Of a stretch of 34,995 nt of DNA, positions 23,919 to 31,802 are shown piece after piece (the first letter of the stretch is position 1; each line of letters begins with the position of its first letter). The stretch is taken from contig NZ_JAFEXF010000066.1 in NCBI RefSeq assembly GCF_016905445.1, forward strand, positions 1-34,995. The letters are read 5' to 3'. Position numbers and translations under genes: made by a program. This stretch comes from Streptomyces sp. G44. GTDB lineage: Bacteria; Actinomycetota; Actinomycetes; Streptomycetales; Streptomycetaceae. The notes under the pieces were generated by a model. That model saw only the letters and a program-made list of their open reading frames with translations. It ran no database searches and was not told the DNA's origin.

Positions 23919-25019
23919 ATGAAGATCACCGGAATCGAACTGCGCCGGATCGCGATGCCCCTGCGGTCGCCGTTCCGCACCTCCTTCGGTGTCGAGACCG
24001 CCCGCGACGTCCTGCTCGTCCGGGTCGTCACGCCCGAGGGCGAGGGCTGGGGCGAGTGCGTCGCGATGTCCGAACCGCGCTACTGCTCCGAGTACGTCGA
24101 CGGGGCGGCCGATGTCCTGCGCCGCTTCCTCGTGCCGGCGCTGCCCGCCGTGGCGGACGCCCACGCGGTGCGGCGTGCCCTGCGGCCGTTCAAGGGGCAC
24201 AGGATGGCCAAGGCGGCGCTGGAGACCGCCGTGCTCGACGCGCGGCTGCGGGCCTCGGGCCAGTCGTTCGGCACGTACCTCGGGGCCGAGCGCGACCGGG
24301 TGCCGTGCGGGGTGTCGGTCGGGATCATGGACTCAGTCCCCGAACTCCTGGACACCGTCGCCGGATTCGTCGACGAGGGGTACGTACGCGTCAAGCTCAA
24401 GATCGAGCCCGGCTGGGACCTCGCTCCCGTGCGCGCGGTGCGCGAGCGGTTCGGCGACGAGCTGCTGCTCCAGGTGGACGCCAACGCCGCCTACACCCTG
24501 GCCGACGCCCGGCGGCTGGCCGAGCTCGACGCGTTCGGCCTCCTGCTCATCGAGCAGCCGCTGGCCGACGACGACCTCGTGCAGCACGCGGCGCTCGCGA
24601 AGCGGCTGCGTACGCCGGTGTGCCTGGACGAGTCGATCGAGTCGGCGCGGGACGCCGCCGCGGCCATCACCCTGGGCGCCGCCTCCGTCATCAACATCAA
24701 GCCCGGCCGGGTCGGCGGCTGTCTGGAGGCCAAGGCCATCCACGATCTGTGCGTGGCCCACGGCGTGCCCGTGTGGTGCGGCGGCATGCTGGAGACCGGG
24801 CTCGGCCGCGCCGCCAACGTCGCACTGGCCGCGCTGCCCGGCTTCCGTCTGCCCGGTGACACCTCCGCCTCCGGCCGCTACTTCGCCACGGACATCACCG
24901 AGCCCTTCGAACTCGCCGACGGACACCTCGACGTCCCCACCGGAGCGGGGCTCGGCGTCGACCCGCTTCCCGAGGTGCTGGACCGGGTGACGACTGCCCG
25001 GGAGTGGATCCGGCTGTAG
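23919..25019 (+). CDS. Enolase-superfamily N-succinylamino acid racemase / o-succinylbenzoate synthase family
   Basis: A 366-residue muconate-lactonizing-type enolase-superfamily enzyme. The full catalytic set is visible: KxK in VKLKIEP (Lys159, Lys161), metal ligands Asp187 (QVDANAAY), Glu212 (IEQPL) and Asp237 (LDES), and Lys261 (INIKPGRVGG). A late GGMLETGLGRAANVALAALPGF motif is typical of OSBS/NSAR enzymes. Length and residue spacing match the Amycolatopsis N-acylamino acid racemase. MenC activity is unlikely to be needed because Streptomyces use the futalosine menaquinone route, so racemisation of N-succinylamino acids is preferred. GGGAG lies 8 nt before the ATG. It is third in the M20-GNAT-racemase operon. 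Its stop lies in a 23-24-bp tandem repeat. Confidence 0.92.
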   Translation: MKITGIELRRIAMPLRSPFRTSFGVETARDVLLVRVVTPEGEGWGECVAMSEPRYCSEYVDGAADVLRRFLVPALPAVADAHAVRRALRPFKGHRMAKAALETAVLDARLRASGQSFGTYLGAERDRVPCGVSVGIMDSVPELLDTVAGFVDEGYVRVKLKIEPGWDLAPVRAVRERFGDELLLQVDANAAYTLADARRLAELDAFGLLLIEQPLADDDLVQHAALAKRLRTPVCLDESIESARDAAAAITLGAASVINIKPGRVGGCLEAKAIHDLCVAHGVPVWCGGMLETGLGRAANVALAALPGFRLPGDTSASGRYFATDITEPFELADGHLDVPTGAGLGVDPLPEVLDRVTTAREWIRL

Positions 25020-25068
25020 GGGCGGGAGTGGATCCGGCACAGGGACGGGAGTGGATCCGGTTGCGGGG
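24999..25068. repeat. Three-copy 23-24-bp tandem repeat overlapping the racemase stop
   Basis: CGGGAGTGGATCCGG begins at 24999, 25023 and 25046. The first copy encodes the C-terminal REWIRL and stop; two more copies follow in non-coding DNA with diverging tails. Confidence 0.88.
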
Positions 25069-25161
25069 AGCCGCGGGCCCGCGGTACCGGCACTCACCCG
25101 GCGTCCGCGCCAGTCCGCCGCCGGCGCTCCCGGAAAATCATGTGCGAATCGGCATTCCGCT

Positions 25162-25177
25162 TGACACGCTGGTGTCA
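25162..25177. promoter_or_regulatory. Inverted repeat TGACAC-N4-GTGTCA at the SGNH hydrolase start
   Basis: A perfect 6-bp-arm inverted repeat that includes a consensus-like -35 TTGACA (25161-25166) and ends on the A of the proposed ATG. A promoter here would start transcription inside the proposed coding region, so it raises doubt about the start at 25177. Confidence 0.4.
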
Positions 25178-26421
25178 TGAACTCTCCGCACGACCCCGCT
25201 CCCGGCTCCTCCCGCACTCCCCGGGGGCCGGAAACGGACTGGGTCACCACGCTCATGACGCCCGCTCGCGCCGAGGACCTGCTGCGCGGCGCGCTCGACG
25301 TGGAGCGCACCGAGCACGGCGTGTTGCCGCACCGGCTGCCCGCCAGGGCCCGCGCCCAGTGCGCCGACGACCAGCTGGCCAGGGCCGAGTCCCAGCCCTC
25401 CGGCGTGCGGCTGGCCTTCCGTACACGGGCCACCACCGTGGAACTGGACGCGCTCCGTACGAAGATGGGCTATCACGGCGCGCCGCCCCGCCCCGACGGC
25501 GTGTACGACCTGCTGGTCGACGGCGCCCTGACCCGGCAGGCCGGGGTGACCGGCGGCAACGTCCTGATGATGGACATGGCCACCGGTACGACGGAGACCG
25601 TCCCCGGACCCATCGGCACCGTCCGCTTCGCCGGTCTGCCCGACCGTGACAAGGACGTCGAGATCTGGCTGCCGCACAACGAGATCACCGAGCTGGTGGC
25701 GCTGCGCACCGACGCCCCCGTGGAGCCGGTCCCCGACCGGGGCCGCAAGGTGTGGCTGCACCACGGCAGTTCCATCAGCCACGGCTCCGACACGGCGAGC
25801 CCCACGGCCATCTGGCCCGCGCTGGCCGCGTCCCTCGGCGGCGTGGAGCTGGTCAACCTCGGCCTGAGCGGCAGCGCCCTGCTCGACCCGTTCACCGCGC
25901 GGGCCCTGCGCGACACCCCCGCGGACGTGATCAGCGTCAAGATCGGCATCAACGTCGTCAACACGGACCTGATGCGCCTGCGTGCCTTCGGCCCGGCCGT
26001 GCACGGCTTCCTCGACACGATCCGCGAGGGGCACCCCCGCACCCCGCTGCTGGTCGTCTCGCCCATCCTGTGCCCCATCCACGAGGACACCCCCGGCCCC
26101 TGCGCCCCGGACTTCGACGACATGGGCGAGGGACGGCTCCGGTTCGTCGCCATGGGCGACCCCGCCGAGCGCGCCGCCGGGAAGCTGACGCTCAACGTGA
26201 TCCGGGACGAGCTGTCCCGCATCGTGAAGCAGCGCGCCGCCGACGACGCCCACCTCCACTACCTCGACGGCCGCGACCTCTACGGCCAGGCGGACCACGC
26301 CGAGCGGCCGCTGCCCGACGAGCTCCACCCCGACGCCGCGACCCACCGCCTCATGGGCGAGCGCTTCGCCGCCCTGGCCTTCGGCTCGGGCGGGCCGTTC
26401 GCCTCGGTGAACCGCCGCTGA
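25177..26421 (+). CDS. SGNH/GDSL family hydrolase (putative carbohydrate esterase)
   Basis: Up to 414 residues, no signal peptide. An N-terminal beta-rich domain (VRLAFRTRATTVELDALRTK ... VTGGNVLMMD) precedes the SGNH domain: block I HHGSSISHGSD (catalytic Ser), block II LVNLGLSGSALLDPF (Gly), block III VKIGINVVN (Asn) and block V DELHPDAATH (Asp-His). Such two-domain proteins act as acyl or carbohydrate esterases; the substrate is unknown. The start is uncertain: at 25177 there is no clear ribosome site and an inverted repeat overlaps the codon. An in-frame ATG at 25255 would give MTPARAEDLLRGALDVE, which looks like the conserved family start. Separate from the racemase operon (157-base gap). 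Confidence 0.85.
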   Translation: MNSPHDPAPGSSRTPRGPETDWVTTLMTPARAEDLLRGALDVERTEHGVLPHRLPARARAQCADDQLARAESQPSGVRLAFRTRATTVELDALRTKMGYHGAPPRPDGVYDLLVDGALTRQAGVTGGNVLMMDMATGTTETVPGPIGTVRFAGLPDRDKDVEIWLPHNEITELVALRTDAPVEPVPDRGRKVWLHHGSSISHGSDTASPTAIWPALAASLGGVELVNLGLSGSALLDPFTARALRDTPADVISVKIGINVVNTDLMRLRAFGPAVHGFLDTIREGHPRTPLLVVSPILCPIHEDTPGPCAPDFDDMGEGRLRFVAMGDPAERAAGKLTLNVIRDELSRIVKQRAADDAHLHYLDGRDLYGQADHAERPLPDELHPDAATHRLMGERFAALAFGSGGPFASVNRR

Positions 26422-26423
26422 CA

Positions 26424-26469
26424 CCGGGCCGGGCGGCGGTCCCCCGCCCACCGCCGCGCCCGGCCCCGG
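26424..26469. terminator. Bidirectional hairpin between SGNH hydrolase and MarR genes
   Basis: A GC-rich imperfect inverted repeat: CCGGGCCGGGCGGCGG on the left, CCGCCGCGCCCGGCCCCGG on the right (small bulges), flanked by ACAC/GTGT. It sits between two convergent genes. Confidence 0.6.
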
Positions 26470-26475
26470 CCCGTG

Positions 26476-26967
26476 TCACTCCCCGTCCGTGTGGGCCATA
26501 CGGAACAGCAGCGCGTGCAGCGTGTCCCGCTCCTGGGGGGCGAGCGGGGCCAGGAGTTCGGCGGTCACGCCCCGGGCCACCTCGTCGGAGCCGCGCAGGA
26601 AGTCGCGGCCCGCCGGAGCGAGGGCGACGATGCGGCGGCGGCGGTCGTCGGGAGCGGGGCGGCGCTCGACGAAGCCGAGGCGTTCCAGGTCGTCGACCAG
26701 GCCGACGATGGCGCTCGGGTCGTACCCGAGCCGCCGGCTCAACTCTCGCTGGGCGGCGCCCTCCACGGTGGCCAGGTAACGCAGCAGGGCGTAGTGGCGC
26801 AGCCGCAGTCCCGACCGTTCGAGCGCCGTGTTGAAGAGCTGCCCCGAGCGCAGGCCGAGCCGGTAGAGCAGGTAGCCCGCGTCGGCATGAAGTCCGCGCA
26901 TCCAGGGGGCGCCCTCGTCGACGGGTCCTTCCTCCACGGGCCCGGTGGTCGTCTTGCGGCTGGTCAT
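26476..26967 (-). CDS. MarR family transcriptional regulator
   Basis: A 163-residue MarR-type winged-helix regulator: dimerisation helix YLLYRLGLRSGQLFNTALE, then LRLRHYALLRYLATVEGAAQRELSRRLGYDPSAIVGLVDDLERLGFVERRPAPDDRRRRIVALAPAGRDFL covering the HTH and the beta-wing, and a C-terminal helix. The start at 26967 has GGGAG 9 nt upstream. A longer reading upstream (to 27060) would overlap the truncated hydrolase and is not supported. It is divergently arranged to that truncated hydrolase, whose 5' part appears to have been replaced at this junction. Target and ligand unknown. Confidence 0.92.
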   Translation of the reverse strand: MTSRKTTTGPVEEGPVDEGAPWMRGLHADAGYLLYRLGLRSGQLFNTALERSGLRLRHYALLRYLATVEGAAQRELSRRLGYDPSAIVGLVDDLERLGFVERRPAPDDRRRRIVALAPAGRDFLRGSDEVARGVTAELLAPLAPQERDTLHALLFRMAHTDGE

Positions 26968-27021
26968 GAGGGGTGTCTCCCGGTTCGGTGCTTCGCGGGT
27001 ACGTGCGGCGATGGTGGCCCG

Positions 27022-27936
27022 CCGCGCCACGGCTCGCTGTCCCTGTGCGGCCTCGTGCACGGCGGCGTCGCCAACTGGAACTCCACGCTGGACGCCACGT
27101 TCGCACTCCGTACGCTGCTCGCGCCCGGCTCCGGCATCCGGCTGACCGGCTTCCAGGACACCGCCGACGCCACGGCCTCAGGCAAACGGCTCGGCGCGTC
27201 CATGGAGGCGGCGCAGCGCACGGCTCCCGGCCGGGCCCGCATCGCGCTCGCCGCCGCGCTGCACGCCATCCCCGGCTGGAACGACCCGGCCACCCAGCGG
27301 CCCGTCCCGGTCGACCACGCCTCCCGGCAGGCGAACCAGTACACGGCGCTGCGCGGTCTGGTGGCACGGCCCGGCTTCGCCTGGCGGGCGGAGGCCGAGC
27401 GCCGCGCGGGCGGCACCATGTCCTGGAACACGGGTGTCGACTACACGGCGATGCTCGCCCGTTCCGCCACCCACCAGCAGGTGAAGTCCCTCTACAAGTC
27501 GGCGGGGCTGTCCCTCCGCGCCGATCTGCGTGCCCTCGCCGACGCGCCCCGCATGCGGGCGGAGCCGGGCGCGGTGCGGTACATGGTCGACCACGCCGCG
27601 CCGTCCGGCCGGCTCCGCAAGCCGCAGCTCGACGTGCACACGACCGGTGACGCGCTGGTGCCCGTCGAGGTCGAGAGCGCCTATCGCCGTGCGGTGCGGA
27701 GCGCGGGCCGCGCCCCTCTCCTGCGCCAGGCGTACACCGACCACGCGGGCCACTGCACGTTCAGCCCCGCCGAGCAGCTCGGCGCACTGCACACGGTCGA
27801 GCACCGGGTCGGTACGGGGCACTGGGGCGACACGTCACCGGCCGCCCTCAACTCCCGGGCCCGGGCCGCGGATCCGACCACCCCGGCCCGCTATGCGGCG
27901 TACCGCCCCGGCCCGTACCCGCGCCCCTTCAGCTGA
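27022..27936 (+). pseudogene. 5'-truncated alpha/beta hydrolase
   Basis: About 300 residues of the C-terminal part of a secreted-type alpha/beta hydrolase, starting near SLSLCGLVHGGVANWNSTLD and continuing through FALRTLLAPGSGIRLTGF, ARIALAAALHAIPGWNDPA, MSWNTGVDYTAML and VDHAAPSGRLRKPQLDVHTTGD. The late acid (GDALVP) and the histidine (DHAGHCTF) of a triad are present, but no GxSxG nucleophile motif, signal peptide or ribosome site. No in-frame start lies between the MarR gene and the region of clear similarity except a GTG at 27055 without a ribosome site. The frame is open throughout and codon use looks native, so the truncation is probably recent. The coordinate of the left end is approximate. 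Confidence 0.7.
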
Positions 27937-27949
27937 TCCTCAGCGGTGG

Positions 27950-28567
27950 CTACGCGTCGGCCGGGCGGCGCGGCTCGCGCCACATCGTCCACAGCTGAGG
28001 CCCACCGCCCGGCAGCCGCAGTTCGTCGCGCACGGCGAAGCCGAAGTGCTCGTAGACGGGGAGGTTCTCCGGCTTGGAGGACTCCAGGTGGACGGGCATG
28101 CCGTCCGCGTCGGCCTGGGCGAGGCCCGAGCGCAGCAGGGCGGCGCCCTGCCCCTGGCCCTGCGCGGCCGGGTCGGCGCCGATCAGCGCCAAGGACCAGT
28201 GCGGCTCCCGGGGCGTGTGCTCGGCGGCCAGCTCGACGGCGCCCCCGAACAGCTCCGCCCGGTCACCGAGGAGCTGGGTGAGCTCCTGGATGGTCTCCTG
28301 GTCGGGGACGGCCTTCTCCTGCGCCTGGGCGGGCACCCAGAACGCGGCGGCGGCGTCGGTGCGCTCACACACGCCGTGCCGCACGTACTGGCGGGTGAAG
28401 ATCGTGGCGAAGTAGCGGCTCAGCGACACCTCCCGCGTGGCCTCCTCGGGGAAGAACCAGCGCATCATCGGGTCGTCACCGAAGGCGCGGGCCAGGGTGG
28501 TGCCGACCTCGGAGGCATCGTCGAGCGTCGCCGTCTTCGGCGTGTGCGTCATAGGCATACGGGTCAT
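27950..28567 (-). CDS. GNAT family N-acetyltransferase
   Basis: About 205 residues. Features: ATLDDASEVGTTLARAFGDDPMMRWFFPEEATRE at the N-terminus, an ATG-rich start, the strand SLALIGADPAAQGQGQGAALLRSGLAQADADG with the acetyl-CoA-binding Q-G-Q-G-Q-G-A turn, and HLESSKPENLPVYEHFGFAVRDELRLPGGGPQLWTMWREP at the end, a layout seen in the puromycin-type and related Streptomyces acetyltransferases. Substrate unknown. Several in-frame ATG codons (28567, 28558, 28552) are possible starts and none has a good ribosome site. The upstream MFS gene is on the same strand with an 80-base gap. Convergent with the truncated hydrolase (13-base gap). Confidence 0.87.
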   Translation of the reverse strand: MTRMPMTHTPKTATLDDASEVGTTLARAFGDDPMMRWFFPEEATREVSLSRYFATIFTRQYVRHGVCERTDAAAAFWVPAQAQEKAVPDQETIQELTQLLGDRAELFGGAVELAAEHTPREPHWSLALIGADPAAQGQGQGAALLRSGLAQADADGMPVHLESSKPENLPVYEHFGFAVRDELRLPGGGPQLWTMWREPRRPADA

Positions 28568-28647
28568 TCTGCACCCGGTGATCTTGGCCATCGGAGCGGG
28601 GTCCCCTCTCCGGCCGGCGGGGCAACGGGGCGGTTGGCCTGCGAAGT

Positions 28648-29958
28648 TCAGCGGCTCGTACGTTGTGGTCGGGCCACCGCCGGAGTGGTGCGCGGGGCCG
28701 GTGCGGGGCGTATCCACAGCAGGGCGCCGAGGGTCAGCGCGGTGCCGCCGAGCAGCCAGGGCAGCGGGCCGGGGGGAAGGGCTCCGATGACGAGACCGGC
28801 CAGGGCGCAGGGCAGTTGCAGCGCGAGGGACTGGACGGACAGTGCGGTGGCGCGCCCGGCCGACGTCACGCGGCGGTGCAGCAGGTCGTTCTCGTTGGGG
28901 CCCGCGGCGCCGAGGCCGAGGTACACCAGGGCGAAACCGGCGGCTGCGAACACCACGGGCACCGCGCCGTCAGCGCTCGCCGTGGCCGCGAGCAGCAGCA
29001 GTCCGCACGCCCCCGCGCCCAGGCCGGTCAGGACCGCGCGCCCGCTGCCGCCGGTGAGGCGGGCGGTGAGCGGCGCCAGGTGACTGCCGACCGCCGAGCA
29101 GACGTAGCCCGCGCAGGCCAGCCCGGCGAAGAGCACCGCGCCCGCCTCGGCACCGCCGCTCAGGTCCGCGGCCCGGCCGGGGGTGAGCAGTTCGACGGCG
29201 GCCAGGGCCGCACCGGTGGCCGCCACACCGAGCAGCACGCGCCGCACCAGCGCGTCGCCGCCGACCAGGCGCAGTCCGCGGCCGACGGTGACCGGGACGC
29301 CCCGGAGCACCCCGCGCAGGCCGGCCGGCGCCCGCGGCGGTTCGGGCAGCGCGGCCAAGACGTACAGCACGAAGACGACGTCGACTGCGGCGGCCAGCAG
29401 CACCGGAACGGAGAGCGGCAGGATCGCGCCGGAGGTGGTCCGGCTCAGCCACGCTCCGGGGTCGGGGCCGAGCCCGAGCAGCCAGGGCAGCGCGCCGCCG
29501 GCCAGGGTGCCGACGGCGAGCGCCGCCGAGGTGGCCGCGCCCGCGCGGGCCAGACCGGTCCGCAGCTCGGCGTCCGGGCCCGCGGCGGCGTGGACGGTGT
29601 CGACGTACCAGGCCTCGGCGGGCCCGCTGGACAGGGCCCGTCCCGCGCCCTTCAGCGCCATGCCGAGCGCGAAGACCCAGGCGGTGGTGCCGAGACCCAC
29701 GAGGACGAAGGCGGCCAGATCCAGGAGCCCGGCGGCGACGAGGACCGCGCGGCGGCCCAGAACGTCGGAGAGGCCCCCGGTGGGCAGTTCGAGAAGGGCC
29801 GCCGTCAGGGAGTGCGCGGCGAAGAACCCCGCGATGGCGGCGAGGGTCATGCCGCGCTTGGTGAAGAGCAGCAGCTGCGGGGCGATGGCGAGCCCCAGCG
29901 GCAACCATAGGAGGACGCGGACGGTGACGTAGCGGCGGCGTGCGGCGGTGAGGTCCAC
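28648..29958 (-). CDS. MFS transporter, drug-efflux-like
   Basis: A 436-residue major facilitator protein with about twelve predicted hydrophobic segments, starting at VRVLLWLPLGLAIAPQLLLF. Motif A of the family is seen in the first cytoplasmic loop as ELPTGGLSDVLGRRAVL, and KGAGRALSSGPAEAWYVDTV is a conserved segment of this subgroup. It ends with a proline/arginine-rich cytoplasmic tail. The GTG start lies 6 bases after the ArsR stop, so the regulator and the pump form an operon, which suggests ligand-induced efflux of a toxic small molecule. The transported compound is unknown. Confidence 0.9.
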   Translation of the reverse strand: MDLTAARRRYVTVRVLLWLPLGLAIAPQLLLFTKRGMTLAAIAGFFAAHSLTAALLELPTGGLSDVLGRRAVLVAAGLLDLAAFVLVGLGTTAWVFALGMALKGAGRALSSGPAEAWYVDTVHAAAGPDAELRTGLARAGAATSAALAVGTLAGGALPWLLGLGPDPGAWLSRTTSGAILPLSVPVLLAAAVDVVFVLYVLAALPEPPRAPAGLRGVLRGVPVTVGRGLRLVGGDALVRRVLLGVAATGAALAAVELLTPGRAADLSGGAEAGAVLFAGLACAGYVCSAVGSHLAPLTARLTGGSGRAVLTGLGAGACGLLLLAATASADGAVPVVFAAAGFALVYLGLGAAGPNENDLLHRRVTSAGRATALSVQSLALQLPCALAGLVIGALPPGPLPWLLGGTALTLGALLWIRPAPAPRTTPAVARPQRTSR

Positions 29959-29964
29959 GGCTGG

Positions 29965-30606
29965 TCACCCGGACCGCTCGGTGTCCGGTGCGGTACCGGG
30001 TGGCGGGGCATCGTCGCCGGAGGGGGGTGACGCCAGGGGCAGTCCGGCCACGAAGACCACTGTCCGGGCGGCCCGCGGGTCCGCCGCGTCACGCGCGGTC
30101 AGCTCCGCGAGCTTGTCCTCGAACGTCCCCCACAGCTCCGCGAGCGACTCCGGGGTGAGGCGGGGCAGCATGTCACTGATGCCGGAGGGCTCCACCCACT
30201 GCGCGGGGAGGCGTCCCGCGGCCATGTCCTGCTCGTGCCGCGTCAACGCCTCCCCCAGGTGCTGGATCTGACGTCTGCGCATCACGCCGACGAAGTCACG
30301 GCCGCCCGGTGAGGTCTCCATCGCCTCGTTGCTCCAGGAGGTGACCTCGTGGACGGCCCGCCAGCGGCGCTCCCTGCCGTCGCGCTGCTCGGCCTCGGCG
30401 ACGAACGCGTACTTGGCGAGGACGCGCAGGTGGTAGCTGGTGGACGCGGACGACTCCCCGGTGGTGACCGCCAGTTCGCTGGCGGTGGCGGGCCCTTCCG
30501 CCCGCAACAGGCCGAGCAGCCGGATGCGCAGGGGGTGCGTGAGGGCCTTCAGGGCCGTCGCGTCGCTCTCGGGGGTGAGGCGGCGCCTGTTGTCTTCGCT
30601 GACCAT
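29965..30606 (-). CDS. ArsR-type (HTH_20) transcriptional regulator
   Basis: A 213-residue winged-helix regulator: ALKALTHPLRIRLLGLLRAEGPATASELAVTTGESSASTSYHLRVLAKYAFV is the DNA-binding domain, followed by ERRWRAVHEVTSW and a long C-terminal region (LGEALTRHEQDMAAGRLP ... LAELWGTFEDKLAELTARD) typical of ArsR-like regulators paired with MFS pumps. No metal-binding cysteines are seen, so a small-molecule ligand is likelier than a metal. The ATG at 30606 has no Shine-Dalgarno; a -10 hexamer TACGCT ends 6 nt before it. The promoter -35 sits inside a 37-bp palindrome (30633-30669), the probable autoregulatory operator. Co-transcribed with the MFS gene. Confidence 0.9.
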   Translation of the reverse strand: MVSEDNRRRLTPESDATALKALTHPLRIRLLGLLRAEGPATASELAVTTGESSASTSYHLRVLAKYAFVAEAEQRDGRERRWRAVHEVTSWSNEAMETSPGGRDFVGVMRRRQIQHLGEALTRHEQDMAAGRLPAQWVEPSGISDMLPRLTPESLAELWGTFEDKLAELTARDAADPRAARTVVFVAGLPLASPPSGDDAPPPGTAPDTERSG

Positions 30607-30612
30607 GCGCGG

Positions 30613-30640
30613 AGCGTAGGACGGAGCACCGGTTTCCCAA
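30613..30640 (-). promoter_or_regulatory. Promoter of the ArsR-MFS operon (leaderless)
   Basis: Minus strand -35 TTGGGA (30640-30635), 16-base spacer, -10 TACGCT (30618-30613), then CCGCGC and the ATG at 30606. The -35 lies in one arm of the palindrome. Confidence 0.55.
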
Positions 30641-30669
30641 AAGAGTTTTTGCAAAACTTATTTGGGAAA
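30633..30669. promoter_or_regulatory. 37-bp concentric palindrome, putative ArsR operator
   Basis: Outer arms TTTCCCAAA (30633-30641) and TTTGGGAAA (30661-30669), and inner arms AGTTTT (30644-30649) and AAAACT (30653-30658), all centred on 30651. Only two of the arm positions fail to pair. The AT-richness stands out sharply from the surrounding GC-rich DNA. Confidence 0.75.
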
Positions 30670-30681
30670 TGGTCGGTCATC

Positions 30682-31761
30682 TCAGCCGTTGGGGAGGATG
30701 ACCGCGCGGCCGTGGACGCGGCCGCCGTGCAGATCCTCGTACGCCGTGGGGGCGTCCTCCATGGCGTACGTCTGGACGTGCACGTCGATCGCGCCGGTGC
30801 GGGCGAGGTCCAGGACCTCGGCCAGTTCCGCGCGGCTGCCCCAGTACGGGGAGTGGACCGCCACGTTGTAGGCGGTGGTGCCGAAGCCCACGGACGCCGC
30901 GCCGCCACCGATCCCGACGATCGTGACGTCCGCCTCCACCCCGGCGCAGGCGGTCGCCGTGGTGACGGTGGGCGGCGCGCCGACGAAGTCGAACACCGCC
31001 TGGGCGCCGAGGCCGCCGGTCAGCTCGCGGACCGCTGCCGCCGCGTACGGGTCCGACAGGACGGCGTCGTGGGCGCCGACCTCGCGGGCCAGCCGCAGCT
31101 TCTCGTCGGTGACGTCCAGCGCGACGACCCGTGCCGGGGTGAGCGCGCGCAGCAGTTGGATGGCGACGTGGCCGAGGCCGCCCGTGCCGATGACCACGGC
31201 GGTGCTGCCCGGGGTCAGCTTGGGCAGGGAGGTCTTGATGGCGTGGTACGGAGTGAGGCCCGCGTCGGTGAGCGGCACCGCGGTGACCGGGTCGAGCGCG
31301 CCGAGCGGGACCAGGTGCCGGGGGTCGTCGACGATCATGTACTCGGCGATGGCGCCGGGGGCCCCGAGGCCGGGCGGGCGGATGCCCAGCTCGGCGGCGC
31401 GCGTGCAGTAGTTCTCCTTGCCCTGCGCGCACATCGGGCACGTTCCGCAGCCCCAGGGGCCGTACACGGCGACGGAGTCACCGAGCGCGAAGCCGGTGAC
31501 GCCCTGGCCCAGCGCGGCGACGGTTCCCGCGCCCTCGTGGCCGAGGGTGAGCGGCAGCGGGAATCCGAGCGCCTCGTCCGGCCGGCTCATGACGGCGATG
31601 TCTGAGTGGCAGACGCCCGCCGCGGTGACCCGGAGAAGGACCTGGCCGGGGCCGGGTTCGGGGCGCGGGACGGTGACCACCTCGGGTGCGGTGCCGGAAC
31701 CGGCGTACTGGAGAGCCCTCATCTCGGCGGGGAGGGAGGGGAGTCGTTGCTGCCCTGACAC
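30682..31761 (-). CDS. NAD(P)-dependent zinc alcohol dehydrogenase
   Basis: A 359-residue medium-chain dehydrogenase/reductase. Catalytic zinc ligands Cys51 (AGVCHSD) and His75 in GHEGAG, structural zinc cysteines 105, 108, 111 and 119 (CGTCPMCAQGKENYC), and Rossmann motif GTGGLG (192-197) are intact, followed by an acidic residue (ALDVTDEK) after strand beta2 that suggests NAD preference. The GTG start at 31761 has AAAGGAG 8 nt upstream. Third gene of the TetR-SDR-ADH set: 41 bases follow the SDR stop, with a 13-bp tandem repeat in the gap. Together the enzymes could oxidise or reduce an alcohol/ketone pair. Substrate unknown. Confidence 0.93.
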   Translation of the reverse strand: MSGQQRLPSLPAEMRALQYAGSGTAPEVVTVPRPEPGPGQVLLRVTAAGVCHSDIAVMSRPDEALGFPLPLTLGHEGAGTVAALGQGVTGFALGDSVAVYGPWGCGTCPMCAQGKENYCTRAAELGIRPPGLGAPGAIAEYMIVDDPRHLVPLGALDPVTAVPLTDAGLTPYHAIKTSLPKLTPGSTAVVIGTGGLGHVAIQLLRALTPARVVALDVTDEKLRLAREVGAHDAVLSDPYAAAAVRELTGGLGAQAVFDFVGAPPTVTTATACAGVEADVTIVGIGGGAASVGFGTTAYNVAVHSPYWGSRAELAEVLDLARTGAIDVHVQTYAMEDAPTAYEDLHGGRVHGRAVILPNG

Positions 31762-31772
31762 GTGCGTGCTCC

Positions 31773-31798
31773 TTTCTTCGTCAGGTTTCTTCGTCAGG
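31773..31798. repeat. 13-bp perfect tandem duplication between SDR and ADH genes
   Basis: TTTCTTCGTCAGG at 31773-31785 and 31786-31798, identical. It lies 4 bases beyond the SDR stop codon and merges with the purine-rich ribosome site of the ADH gene on the minus strand. Confidence 0.92.
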
Positions 31799-31802
31799 TG
31801 TT

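Noticed and set aside
23919..25019. Assigning the enolase-superfamily gene as menC (menaquinone biosynthesis)
   Set aside because: No other men genes are nearby, Streptomyces use the futalosine route, and the M20 and GNAT neighbours fit NSAR better.
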